This document shows positions 44,208 through 52,809 of a DNA stretch of 64,000 bases, piece by piece. Within the stretch, counting starts at the first letter, position 1; each line of letters begins with the position of its first letter. The notes under the pieces are model-generated. The model was not told the DNA's origin. It made no database searches and worked only from the letters and a program-made list of their open reading frames with translations. Both the position numbers and the translations under genes were made by a program. The DNA is from SIAQ01 sp964484265 (GTDB lineage Bacteria; Planctomycetota; Planctomycetia; Gemmatales; Gemmataceae), in contig CAZAFH010000002.1 of assembly GCA_964484265.1 (NCBI GenBank), forward strand, positions 1 through 64,000, read 5' to 3'.

Positions 44208-45130
44208 GCTTTGCCCTCCGTTCGGCGGTAGTAGGCGATCGTCTGGGCGATGCCGTTCGCCAGCGACGTCGGTTCCCAACCCGGCAGAACCTGGCGAATG
44301 TCGTTGATCGCCGAGGGAATGTTCGAAGGAATGGCTGGGCCGGACACCGTGATACGTCCCATCGCTTCAGGGAGACACCGTTCTATCTGCTGGACGATCT
44401 CCTGGGTAGTCGCCGGTTCGCTCGGCAGATCCACGACCGTGGCCCCAGCCGGACATTCGAGCACACCCCGGACAAACGCGCACGCAACGTCTTCGACATA
44501 GTCGTAGCCCGCGGTACCGGTGTAGCCGATCTGGTAGCGCTCACCACGAACCGCCGCCCGACATGCCAGCGACGGCCCCGCAGTCAGCCCGGCCTCACGT
44601 TCCGGACCGTACACAACGTGCGGGCGAATCGCCAACGACCGTAATCCGAAATGAGTCCAATACTGCCCGGCGATCAGATCCACCGCCTGCTTGAACGCAC
44701 CGTAAAACATCGGCGGCTGGGAATCCTTGGTCCCCGCGCTGCCATACACGGCGTAAGAGCTTGCGAAGGAAATCGCCTGGACGGAACCAGCAAGGCGAGC
44801 CGCATCGAACACTGCGGTACTGCCAAGGACATTCACCTGACAGCCGCGAAACGGATCTTGCTGACAATCCGGCGTCAACAGCGCTGCCAGGTGAATCACG
44901 TGCGACACGCCGTGCGTTTTCATCAATGCCGCAAGTCCATCTCGATCGGTCAGTGTCACGTCGGAGAAGACAACGTCCTTCGCCCCAGCCCCGAGCACAC
45001 GGTTCCAACGCTCTGTCGCCGGGCGAACATCGAGCGTGACAGTCCGTTGTCCCACTCTGAGCAATTCGCGCAGCACCCAGCTTCCGATGAATCCGCTGCC
45101 GCCGGTGACAAGCACGACTGCATCAGTCAC
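44204..45130 (-). CDS. NAD-dependent epimerase/dehydratase (extended SDR)
   Basis: 308 aa with GTG 45130 overlapping the upstream stop. Rossmann motif VTGGSGFIG at 8-16, D35 in LDVRP for NAD, SFASSYAVYG (catalytic Ser region 121-130) and Y143-GAF-K147. The order and length match UDP-sugar 4-epimerase-like or sugar-lactone dehydrogenase-like extended SDRs. In a catabolic operon it more likely acts on a free sugar or sugar acid than on a nucleotide sugar, but this is inference. Confidence 0.9.
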   Translation of the reverse strand: MTDAVVLVTGGSGFIGSWVLRELLRVGQRTVTLDVRPATERWNRVLGAGAKDVVFSDVTLTDRDGLAALMKTHGVSHVIHLAALLTPDCQQDPFRGCQVNVLGSTAVFDAARLAGSVQAISFASSYAVYGSAGTKDSQPPMFYGAFKQAVDLIAGQYWTHFGLRSLAIRPHVVYGPEREAGLTAGPSLACRAAVRGERYQIGYTGTAGYDYVEDVACAFVRGVLECPAGATVVDLPSEPATTQEIVQQIERCLPEAMGRITVSGPAIPSNIPSAINDIRQVLPGWEPTSLANGIAQTIAYYRRTEGKA

Positions 45131-46092
45131 GGCTGCACTCCATTGACGACGTTGGGAAGCGCTTCGCCTCGCAGGGCCATCGCTGCGATTCGGGCCGCCG
45201 TCTCACGCAGCGTACGCACCGCTTTGGGGCTCACCGAGGCAATGTGCGACGCAGCGATCACATTCGGCAGCGATCGCAGGGGACTATCCGCCGGGATCGG
45301 TTCGGGGTCGCAGACATCGAGCGCCGCCGCGGAAATCTGTCCCGATTGCAGTGCAGCCACGAGAGAAGGCGTGTCGATCAAGTCTCCACGCGCGAGATTG
45401 ATCACCACCGCGCCGGGCTTCATTTTGGTGAGCGAATCAGCATTTAGCAGTTTCTTGGTCTGAGGCGTCGAGGGGCAATGTAGCGTCACGATGTCGGACT
45501 GTTGCAACAAATCGTCGAGCGCGCTTGGTTCGCAGCCTGCGGTTCGAATCGTGTCTGCGGGGACGAATGCGTCGTAGACCAGACGACGCGACTTGAAAGG
45601 AGCCAGCCGGGCGGCCACTTCTCGGCCAATGCGTCCGAAGCCGACGATGCCAACGGTCTGATCGCGCAGCGTTCGCATCTGATCGAGCCCTGGCACTAAC
45701 CCCCATTTTCCGCCGCGAATATTCAACGTGTTCGGAACGACCTGCCGCGTGGTCGCCAGAATGAACGCCAGCGTGTGGTCTGCGACTTCGTCAATGCAGT
45801 AGTCGGGGACATTGCAAACCGGGATACCGCGAGCCCGGGCGGCTTCGAGATCGACGTTGTCCACGCCGATGCCGTAGCGGACGATGACCCGGACCTTTTG
45901 CATGGCGGCAATGACCTCGGCCTTCAGGGGGCTGAATTGCGTGATCACTGCATCGACATCGGCCATCAACGGAAGGAGTGCGAGGGCGCTCTTGCACTGA
46001 TGTCCCAGCACAACGCCCTGAACGGGTTCGAGGATGCGCTCTTCAATGTCGAGGGGATCGAAAGTGTGATCGGTGACGAGAACTTTCGGCAT
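45127..46092 (-). CDS. D-isomer-specific 2-hydroxyacid dehydrogenase
   Basis: 321 aa, first gene of the operon, ATG 46092. The NAD-binding domain has VGIVGFGRIGREVA near residue 148. The catalytic Arg lies in VINLARGDLID, the Glu in DVCDPEPIPA and the His in ASHIASVS, all in the expected order. The enzyme interconverts a D-2-hydroxyacid and a 2-oxoacid, relatives being phosphoglycerate and glyoxylate/hydroxypyruvate dehydrogenases. Its product could be the substrate of the E1/E2 complex (inference). The upstream region holds the two GntR operators. Confidence 0.92.
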   Translation of the reverse strand: MPKVLVTDHTFDPLDIEERILEPVQGVVLGHQCKSALALLPLMADVDAVITQFSPLKAEVIAAMQKVRVIVRYGIGVDNVDLEAARARGIPVCNVPDYCIDEVADHTLAFILATTRQVVPNTLNIRGGKWGLVPGLDQMRTLRDQTVGIVGFGRIGREVAARLAPFKSRRLVYDAFVPADTIRTAGCEPSALDDLLQQSDIVTLHCPSTPQTKKLLNADSLTKMKPGAVVINLARGDLIDTPSLVAALQSGQISAAALDVCDPEPIPADSPLRSLPNVIAASHIASVSPKAVRTLRETAARIAAMALRGEALPNVVNGVQP

Positions 46093-46182
46093 GCGTTTGC
46101 CTTTCGCTTCATGTTCGCCGGCAGTCTTCGAGAAAGCTCGATTACCTGACTATTTTTTTCCAGTCTGTCTCTTGGTAGCGCC

Positions 46183-46300
46183 AGATTGTCTGATAATCTA
46201 ATTTAAGAACTAAGGGCCTACCTGGCAACCCAAACCATCCCGAAAAAATTTTTCAAGTTATCCCTTGACAGCGTAAGATTGTCTGATAATCTAATTTAAG
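46183..46300. promoter_or_regulatory. Two identical GntR-type operators and a promoter between divergent genes
   Basis: AGATTGTCTGATAATCT occurs at 46183-46199 and again at 46276-46292, each followed by AATTTAAG, with start-to-start spacing of 93 bases. Each is a near-perfect palindrome (AGATT/AATCT arms, TTGTC/GATAA inside). TTGACA (46265-46270) and TAATCT (46287-46292), 16 bases apart, form a promoter for the regulator gene with the operator covering its -10. The upstream copy has TTGGTA in the matching place. Confidence 0.75.
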
Positions 46301-46343
46301 GGCCAACGACCCACACCAACCCAAGCGAAGGGTTCCAACCGCC

Positions 46344-47045
46344 ATGATCGAATCCATCGGACGCACCCGCTTAAGCGACGTTGTGGCAGATCGCCTCAAG
46401 CAGTACATCATCGATGAGGGACTCAAGCCTGGCGATCGGCTTCCCACCGAAGGACAGCTTGCAACAAGCTTTGGCGTAAGCCGGCTCAGCCTTCGCGAGG
46501 CAACCAAGTCCCTGGGATTTCTTGGCATCGTTGAAGCCAAGCCGGGGCGCGGCCTCACGGTCGGCCGTGTCAACATGGACCGGATGACTGACTACCTGGG
46601 GTTTCATCCGGACCTTCTCGATGCCGATCCGTTCGCCCTGATTGACACCCGTATTGTGATCGAGACCGGCGTTCTGCCGCACGTGGCTCGCCGGATGAAG
46701 GAGGACGCGACGATTCACGAACGGCTCAGCGCCATCAACCGCGAACTTGCCCAGGCACGGACCCTGGCCCAGTTTGTCGAACTCGACATTCAGTTTCATC
46801 GCGGCCTGATCGAAAGCAGCGGCCTGACGCCTTTGATTCCATTTGTCGATGTGCTCACGGTGTTCTTTCGGCGTTTCCGCGAAAGCGTCAAGAAGGCCGA
46901 ATGGTCACGTGGTATCGCTGCGCATCAAGATATTATTGACGCGCTTCAAGCAGGTTCCGTCGAACGAGCGTCGGACCTCCTGCGCGCCCACATCGAAAGC
47001 CACAAGAATCGCATGCGAGATCAAGAAAAAGGAGATGCATCATGA
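46344..47045 (+). CDS. FadR-type GntR transcriptional regulator
   Basis: 233 aa. N-terminal winged HTH (about 8-75): LSDVVADRLKQYIIDEGLKPGDRLPTEG, LATSFGVSRLSLREATKSL, VEAKPGRGLTVG. C-terminal all-helical FCD ligand domain (about 95-225) with the metal-ligand pattern D in TRIVIET, H in DIQFHRGLIESSG, and H in IAAHQDIIDAL and LLRAHIESH. FCD regulators respond to organic or sugar acids and usually repress a neighbouring operon. It diverges from the catabolic operon across the twin palindromes, and its stop overlaps a following ORF start (ATGA). Confidence 0.93.
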   Translation: MIESIGRTRLSDVVADRLKQYIIDEGLKPGDRLPTEGQLATSFGVSRLSLREATKSLGFLGIVEAKPGRGLTVGRVNMDRMTDYLGFHPDLLDADPFALIDTRIVIETGVLPHVARRMKEDATIHERLSAINRELAQARTLAQFVELDIQFHRGLIESSGLTPLIPFVDVLTVFFRRFRESVKKAEWSRGIAAHQDIIDALQAGSVERASDLLRAHIESHKNRMRDQEKGDAS

Positions 47046-47176
47046 GCAATCCGAGCATCACCATTTCTGTCCAAAGCAGGCGGCCCTCTGGGCAGCTGAC
47101 GCGGCGGGGATTCATCCGGGTCGGCGCGTTGGGCGGACTTGGCCTGGCGAACCTGCCGCAACGCCCAAAGGAATAA
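47042..47176 (+). pseudogene. Orphan twin-arginine leader of a DUF1501 gene
   Basis: A 44-aa ORF starting in the regulator's stop codon. It encodes a typical DUF1501 leader (SGQLTRRGFIRVGALGGLG, then LANLPQ) and ends at TAA before any catalytic-domain sequence. An intact DUF1501 gene begins at 47282. Likely a decayed or truncated gene end; a small exported peptide is less likely. Confidence 0.65.
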
Positions 47177-47281
47177 CAGCAAAAAAGGCCAAGCCTTCTG
47201 TTCGAATCGGAAGAAATTCGAGTTCCATCCTACCGTTACCCATCTGCCCTTTCGATCACATTTTTTCTGGAGCAACGAACC

Positions 47282-48613
47282 ATGTTGACCTTCCTGGGTT
47301 CCAAGCAGCAATTTTGCGATGGCATGTCGCGTCGTAGCTTCCTCACCGTTGGCGCCCTGAGCCTCGGCGGACTGACCTTGGCGGACATTCATCGCCTCAA
47401 AGCTCAAGGGGCAGTGCGGGCGTCGCGGCTGAAGTCGATCATCATGGTCTATCTTCACGGCGGCCCCAGCCACATCGATACCTTTGATATGAAGCCCGAC
47501 GCTCCCGCTGAATTCCGCGGGGAGTTCAGGCCGATCCGAACCAACTTGCCGGGCCTTCAAATCTGCGAACACTTGCCGAGGCTGTCCCAAATCGCGGACA
47601 AGATGGCCGTGATCCGCAACATGAGTTTCACGGAGTATCTCCTCGGGCATAATCCGCCGCTGGTCTACTCCGGCTACCCTTCCGGCACTCCGTTCCCGAC
47701 GACGAGCGGTCGACCGACGTTCGGCTCCGTGGTAAGCAAACTGCGGGGAGACGCCGTTCCCGAAATGCCGCCTTACGTCGCCTTCGATGGCGTCGGCACG
47801 CATCCGGTTTTGGGAGATTATCTGGGCATGGCGTATCGCCCCTACGTGCCGGGCTCGCGAGACCAGTCCTTGAGTCTCGTCGGAGAGGTGACGCTGGACC
47901 GCCTGAACGATCGCAGGGCCCTCATGAGCTCCTTCGATAATGTGAACCGCACCATCGATGACGCCCGGGGAACCATCGCGGGGCTGGATGCTTCTCGCGA
48001 ACGCGCCTTGGACATGATCGTCTCGGCCAAGGCCCGTGACGCCTTCGACATCAGCAAGGAACCCCAGACGATCCGGGATCTGTACGCGGGCGGAACGCAG
48101 TTTCTCCAGGCTCGTCGCTTGGTGGAAGCGGGCGTGCAAGTGGTCACCCTCACGTCGCATGCCGAAACCAAGACCTGGGATCTTGCGGGGCCGTGGGACC
48201 ATCATGGCGGTATCTTTCCCGGCTTGCGCCAGGCCTTGCCGGCCCTTGACCAGCGCCTGTACGCCTTGGTCACCGATCTGCATCAGCGCGGCATGGACCA
48301 GGACGTTGCCGTGGTGGTCTGGGGCGAGATGGGTCGGACGCCGCGCATCAATGGCAGCGCTGGACGAGACCATTGGAACGACGTGGGTATCGCACTCATG
48401 ATGGGGGGCGGACTGAAGATGGGGCAAGTGATCGGCGCCACGACGCCGCGTGCGGAGCGGTCGACGGGTCGGCCTTACACCCCCAAGAATCTTTTGGCGA
48501 CCTTGTATGCCGACGTGCTGGGCATCGACCCAGGGAGCAGGTTAGGGGAAATGGGGGGCCGGCCCATGCCCGTACTGCAGGACAGCGAGACAATTACCGA
48601 ACTGCGGTCGTGA
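47282..48613 (+). CDS. DUF1501 family secreted protein
   Basis: 443 aa, ATG 47282 after TGGAG. Leader MSRRSFLTVGALSLGGLTLA is twin-arginine-like. Family motifs: YLHGGPSHIDTFDMKPDAP, LQICEHLPRLSQIADKMAVIRNM, WGEMGRTPRINGSAGRDHW. No PSCyt/PSD partner follows directly. Instead there is a 34-codon scrap of a PSD1 C-terminus at 48642, so the original partner may have been deleted. Confidence 0.92.
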   Translation: MLTFLGSKQQFCDGMSRRSFLTVGALSLGGLTLADIHRLKAQGAVRASRLKSIIMVYLHGGPSHIDTFDMKPDAPAEFRGEFRPIRTNLPGLQICEHLPRLSQIADKMAVIRNMSFTEYLLGHNPPLVYSGYPSGTPFPTTSGRPTFGSVVSKLRGDAVPEMPPYVAFDGVGTHPVLGDYLGMAYRPYVPGSRDQSLSLVGEVTLDRLNDRRALMSSFDNVNRTIDDARGTIAGLDASRERALDMIVSAKARDAFDISKEPQTIRDLYAGGTQFLQARRLVEAGVQVVTLTSHAETKTWDLAGPWDHHGGIFPGLRQALPALDQRLYALVTDLHQRGMDQDVAVVVWGEMGRTPRINGSAGRDHWNDVGIALMMGGGLKMGQVIGATTPRAERSTGRPYTPKNLLATLYADVLGIDPGSRLGEMGGRPMPVLQDSETITELRS

Positions 48614-48641
48614 GCCACCGCCATGCGGAAGCAAGGATCGC

Positions 48642-48743
48642 TTTGATTCCTACCTGGAAAGGCGCAAGGACCGCCCTGCCGCCGGACTTCAACAAATGAT
48701 CTGGGCGCTGATCAACAGCGCGGAATTTCGGTTTAATCATTAG
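48642..48743 (+). pseudogene. C-terminal scrap of a PSCyt2/PSD1 (DUF1553) gene
   Basis: Thirty-three codons plus TAG read YLERRKDRPAAGLQQMIWAL to EFRFNH. They closely match the end of the intact PSD1 gene at 54333-54429 (YLERRKDRPEAGLQQMIWAL...EFRFNH), also at the DNA level. No start or preceding domain exists. This is a deletion scar. Confidence 0.85.
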
Positions 48744-48807
48744 CTAATGCGCCGGAAGTCCCACCTGGATAACTATCTGTACCTCAGCCCCTACCCGGGA
48801 GAATCTC

Positions 48808-50214
48808 ATGTTACACATGCCTCTTGGTTTCGAAGGATCTTCGCTGTGCGGTAAGCTAACTCGTCGGCAACTTCTGCATGCGGGCGGACTCAGCATGCTC
48901 GGGCTGGGCCTGCCTGGTGCATTGCCTGCGCGAGAGACGGGAACGCAGGCGTCCGGGTCCGAGAAGTCCTGCATCTTCATTGTGATGGGGGGCGGTCCCT
49001 CACACGTGGACATTTGGGACATGAAACCGGAAGCGCCGGTCGAAATCCGCGGTCCCTACAACCCAATTGCTACCTCGGTTCCCGGGGTGAGAATCAATGA
49101 GCTGATGCCGCGCCTGGCCACGTTGAGCCAGCACTACAGCATCATCCGTTCCATGACGCACACCGCGTCGATCCGCAACCACCCGGACGCAATGCACAAC
49201 TGCCTGACGGGGCAAGCGAAAGCTCCGGACGACGCACCGTGTTATGGCTCGGTGCTGGCCAGGTTGCGACCATCGCGACGCGTGCTGACGCCGTATGTTT
49301 GGCTGCATCGCTGCGATGGCAACACGACTGTGTTCTGCTCGCCGTTCATCTCCATGGGTGGTTTCCTGGGACGGCCCTACGCTCCGTTTTTCGTCGGTAA
49401 CTCCACGAATCACCCGGCGATGCCGAATTTCCGATTGTCCGAACTGGAATCGGAGGTGGGGGCGACGCCCGAGAGGACACTTGGGCGTGAACGCTTGCTT
49501 GGTCAGCTTGAGCAGGGCAGCAGTTCGCGGGCCGTGGCGGGGTGGGAGAATCTGCGACAACGGGCCGTGGAATTGGCGACCGGTCCGGATGCTCGGCGAC
49601 CATTCGACCTGGAGAACGAGCCAGCCAGGGTGCGCGACCGCTACGGCCGCCATCCCTTGGGTCAATACCTGCTCATGGCCCGCCGGCTGGTGGAGTCCGG
49701 GGTGGGCTTTGTGAGTGTCAATGGCTGGTGCGGTTTCGCTCCGGGTGAAGGTTCCCAGGGTGGGGCCGCCAGTTTTACCTGGGACATGCACGGTGGCGGG
49801 ATGGGCCAGGGGAATATCTTCGGCACCGGCTCCTACGGCCTGGGGTGGGCACTGCCGCGGCTCGATGAAGCGCTCTCCGCCCTCCTGGAAGACCTCCACC
49901 TGCGCGGGATGCTGAGGAACACCCTGGTGGTCGTCGTTGGCGAATTCGGGCGGACCCCCAGGATCGATAACAATCGAGGCATCGCCGGCCGGAGCCACTG
50001 GCCCGCCTGCTTTTCCGCAGTTCTTGCGGGTGCCGGCATCGGCGGCGGTGTCTATGGCGCGTCAGATAGGATCGGCGCCTACGTGAAGGACCATCCGGTC
50101 CCGCCTCAGGTCCTCGGCGCAACGATCTACCATGCGCTTGGGGTGCCGCGCGAGACTCAAGTAGGTTCGCGCCCGATCACTACGGGTGAGCCGATTCGCG
50201 AGTTGTTCCGATAG
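48808..50214 (+). CDS. DUF1501 family secreted protein
   Basis: 468 aa, ATG 48808 preceded by GGGAGAA. Leader LTRRQLLHAGGLSMLGLGL is twin-arginine-like. Family motifs: VMGGGPSHVDIWDMKPEAP, INELMPRLATLSQHYSIIRSM, VVGEFGRTPRIDNNRG followed by GRSHWP. It follows the PSD1 scar and precedes another DUF1501 gene by about 90 bases, giving three DUF1501 genes in a row. Confidence 0.92.
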   Translation: MLHMPLGFEGSSLCGKLTRRQLLHAGGLSMLGLGLPGALPARETGTQASGSEKSCIFIVMGGGPSHVDIWDMKPEAPVEIRGPYNPIATSVPGVRINELMPRLATLSQHYSIIRSMTHTASIRNHPDAMHNCLTGQAKAPDDAPCYGSVLARLRPSRRVLTPYVWLHRCDGNTTVFCSPFISMGGFLGRPYAPFFVGNSTNHPAMPNFRLSELESEVGATPERTLGRERLLGQLEQGSSSRAVAGWENLRQRAVELATGPDARRPFDLENEPARVRDRYGRHPLGQYLLMARRLVESGVGFVSVNGWCGFAPGEGSQGGAASFTWDMHGGGMGQGNIFGTGSYGLGWALPRLDEALSALLEDLHLRGMLRNTLVVVVGEFGRTPRIDNNRGIAGRSHWPACFSAVLAGAGIGGGVYGASDRIGAYVKDHPVPPQVLGATIYHALGVPRETQVGSRPITTGEPIRELFR

Positions 50215-50302
50215 ACGGGCGCAGATCAACCTTGCGGAATTTCATTCGACGTCACCATGCATTACAAAAACAACCATTGAAATGAACACAAGGAGATTGA
50301 CA

Positions 50303-51640
50303 ATGACCTCTCGAAAAAAGACCTGTGGTTCGCAAGACCATTTTACCGATCGGCGTGCCTTTTTGGGAACGGCTGGTGGCTTCCTGGGCGGGCTCTACGG
50401 CCTGAACGCCTTCGCTCAGCCGACGCTTGGCCAGCAGCTTCAGCGCGATCAGAAACGTGTGCTGATGATCTTCCTCAACGGTGGCATGAGCCAGTTCGAG
50501 AGCTGGGATCCCAAACCCGGCACGACGACCGGCGGGCCGTTCCAGTCGATCCCAACTTCCATTCCTGGTTATCGGATTTCGGAATTGATGCCTCGGATGG
50601 CGGCTTGCCTCCATCGGCATACGGCGGTCATTCGTTCGCAGCTGGCGGTGAGCGACCACAACGATGCCACCATTTTCGGAGGCAAACCTAAGATGGGGCC
50701 GGTTCGCTATCCCAGTCTGGGCTCGATGATCGCGCGGGAATTGGCCAGCCCGAACAGCCAAGTTCCCCATCACGTGATGTTCACGAATTATCCCGGCGCC
50801 AATTACTTCGAGAATGCCGGTTTTCTCGGAGCAACCTGGAACCCGATCAATATTACGCCTAACGGATCGAGGCCGGTGATGCCGCCGTTCAGGTTCTCCG
50901 AGCCCATCCTGCGGCTGGCGCCCCCGGCCAACACGCTTCCGCCTGGCCTTAGCGATGAAGATCATCGTGATCGAGAGGCCCTGCGGACGGAACTCGGCAG
51001 GCGTTTCGGAGTTGGCCGCGAACGCGATGGCGTTCTGCTCAGCCACGGCGGCGCCTATGGCCGAGTGCGTGGCCTGATGGAGAGTGCCCGACTTTTTGAC
51101 ATCGAACAGGAGTCCGCGTCCATGCGTTCTCGGTATGGTTCGACGCCATTCGGCCAGCAAATACTCGTGGCGAGGCGGCTCATTGAGGCCGGTGTTCCGT
51201 ATGTCCGCGTCAATCGCGGCTGGTGGGACCACCACGGTCAAAACTTCGAATTCCATCAAGAGATGGTTCCCGAACTCGACCACGTCATGAGCGTCTTGCT
51301 CGAAGATCTGCAGGAACGTGGTCTGCTCCGTAACACCCTCGTGGTCACCTTCTCCGAAATGGGACGCACGCCAGCCATCAACGACAACAACGGCCGCGAC
51401 CATTTCCCGCGCATGAGTGTCACGCTCTCGGGGTGCGGCGTTCGCGCCGGCGTGGTTTATGGCAGTACCAATAACGATGGCACAAACATCGCCAACAACC
51501 CGGTTTCGCTGCAGCAGTTCTTCGCGACCGTCATGCGTGCCGTCGGCATCGATCATCAGAAGGAAAACCTGAACACCGACGGCCGACCGGTGCCGCTCAC
51601 CGATTACGGCACCCAGCCGGTCGGGGAGGTGCTCGCGTGA
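50303..51640 (+). CDS. DUF1501 family secreted protein, first gene of a second cassette
   Basis: 445 aa; ATG 50303 lies 7 bases after AAGGAG, so the longer frame from 50186 is not used. Leader TDRRAFLGTAGGFLGGLYGL. Family motifs: FLNGGMSQFESWDPKPG (Met instead of the usual Pro), ISELMPRMAACLHRHTAVIRS, FSEMGRTPAINDNNGRDHF. Its stop overlaps the GTG start of the WD40 gene. The same gene order is seen at 26178-30229. Confidence 0.92.
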   Translation: MTSRKKTCGSQDHFTDRRAFLGTAGGFLGGLYGLNAFAQPTLGQQLQRDQKRVLMIFLNGGMSQFESWDPKPGTTTGGPFQSIPTSIPGYRISELMPRMAACLHRHTAVIRSQLAVSDHNDATIFGGKPKMGPVRYPSLGSMIARELASPNSQVPHHVMFTNYPGANYFENAGFLGATWNPINITPNGSRPVMPPFRFSEPILRLAPPANTLPPGLSDEDHRDREALRTELGRRFGVGRERDGVLLSHGGAYGRVRGLMESARLFDIEQESASMRSRYGSTPFGQQILVARRLIEAGVPYVRVNRGWWDHHGQNFEFHQEMVPELDHVMSVLLEDLQERGLLRNTLVVTFSEMGRTPAINDNNGRDHFPRMSVTLSGCGVRAGVVYGSTNNDGTNIANNPVSLQQFFATVMRAVGIDHQKENLNTDGRPVPLTDYGTQPVGEVLA

Positions 51641-52728
51641 TAACTCGATCACTTTTGACACTGATCCTCTGCCTGGCAACCGGGACATTTGCTTTCGCCC
51701 AGGGCAAAGGAAAGAAACCCGCACCTCCGCTGCCGCCGGGGCCTCTCACCGTCAAGGCAACGCAAGAGGCCAAGGTCACTGGGGACATTTTGTGCGTCGT
51801 TCCGATTCCGGGGACTGGCAAAGCATACGCGGGAGCCTCGAACGGAAAAATTTCGATGCTCGATTTCGACAATCCCAAATCAACTCCCGATACATGGGAC
51901 GCTCATTTGAGCTACGTGAGCGGCCTTGCCTTGGCCGGCAAGGTGTTGGTATCCGCGGGATCGGACCACAAGCTTATTTGGTGGAACACCCAGACCAAAG
52001 AGAAAATCCGCGAAATCGTCGCTCACGATAAAAAATGGATTCGGGGCGTGGCCTCGTCTCCCGATGGCAAGCTTGTCGCCAGCGTCGGCGATGACATGGT
52101 GTGCCGCTTGTGGGATACCGGGTCGGGTAAACTGGTGCATGATCTCGTTGGCCACGACAAGCTGATACCGCAGACGTTTGTGTCGAAACTCTACTGCTGC
52201 CGTTTTTCAACGGACGGGAAGTACCTGGCCTCCGGCGACCAGACGGGCACGGCCATCGTTTGGGAAGTCGCGAGCGGTAAGCAAGTGGGGAAAGTTCGTG
52301 CCCCGCATCTAATGCAATTCGACGGCAACGGCCACAGCTATGGCGGTTGTCGAGCTTTGGCGTTCTCCCCGGATGGCGCGTATCTCGCTCTTGTCGGCAA
52401 TATTGCGGGGGACACCTCCACGATTGGCGGAAGCAAGGGGCTCGTGCAGATTTTCGATTGGAAAGCCGACAAGACGACACATTATCTGCCTGTGAATATC
52501 AACGGCTTCTTCGAATCGGTCCAGTACCATCCCAAAGAGGCTTGGTTATTCGCAGGCTGTGGCGCGGGGGATGGGAAAAAGGTAGTCCTGTTCGATCTCG
52601 ACAAGAAGGCCATCGTACAGGAGTTTCCCGCCGGTAGACCAATACTCGACATCGCGCTGAATGCATCGGCCGACGCCCTCGTTGCGGTCGGTCGTACAAA
52701 AGCCCTCCGTTGGCAGTTGTCCAAATAA
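51637..52728 (+). CDS. Secreted WD40 propeller of the second cassette
   Basis: 363 aa with GTG start (GTGA overlap) and signal SLLTLILCLATGTFAFAQ. WD repeats: VLVSAGSDHKLIWWNTQT, IRGVASSPDGKLVASVGDD, CRFSTDGKYLASGDQTGTAIVW, ALAFSPDGAYLALVG, and a C-terminal VAVGRTKALRWQLSK that parallels the end of the 27516 product. Probably a non-enzymatic scaffold for its DUF1501 and PSCyt2/PSD1 neighbours. Confidence 0.88.
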   Translation: MITRSLLTLILCLATGTFAFAQGKGKKPAPPLPPGPLTVKATQEAKVTGDILCVVPIPGTGKAYAGASNGKISMLDFDNPKSTPDTWDAHLSYVSGLALAGKVLVSAGSDHKLIWWNTQTKEKIREIVAHDKKWIRGVASSPDGKLVASVGDDMVCRLWDTGSGKLVHDLVGHDKLIPQTFVSKLYCCRFSTDGKYLASGDQTGTAIVWEVASGKQVGKVRAPHLMQFDGNGHSYGGCRALAFSPDGAYLALVGNIAGDTSTIGGSKGLVQIFDWKADKTTHYLPVNINGFFESVQYHPKEAWLFAGCGAGDGKKVVLFDLDKKAIVQEFPAGRPILDIALNASADALVAVGRTKALRWQLSK

Positions 52729-52809
52729 GTAACAAATGGAGTGCGGCGCTTCGTGACCATGACGCGGAGCGTCGCGCGACATTCCCGCCTCCCTGCAAGG
52801 GTCCCATTC

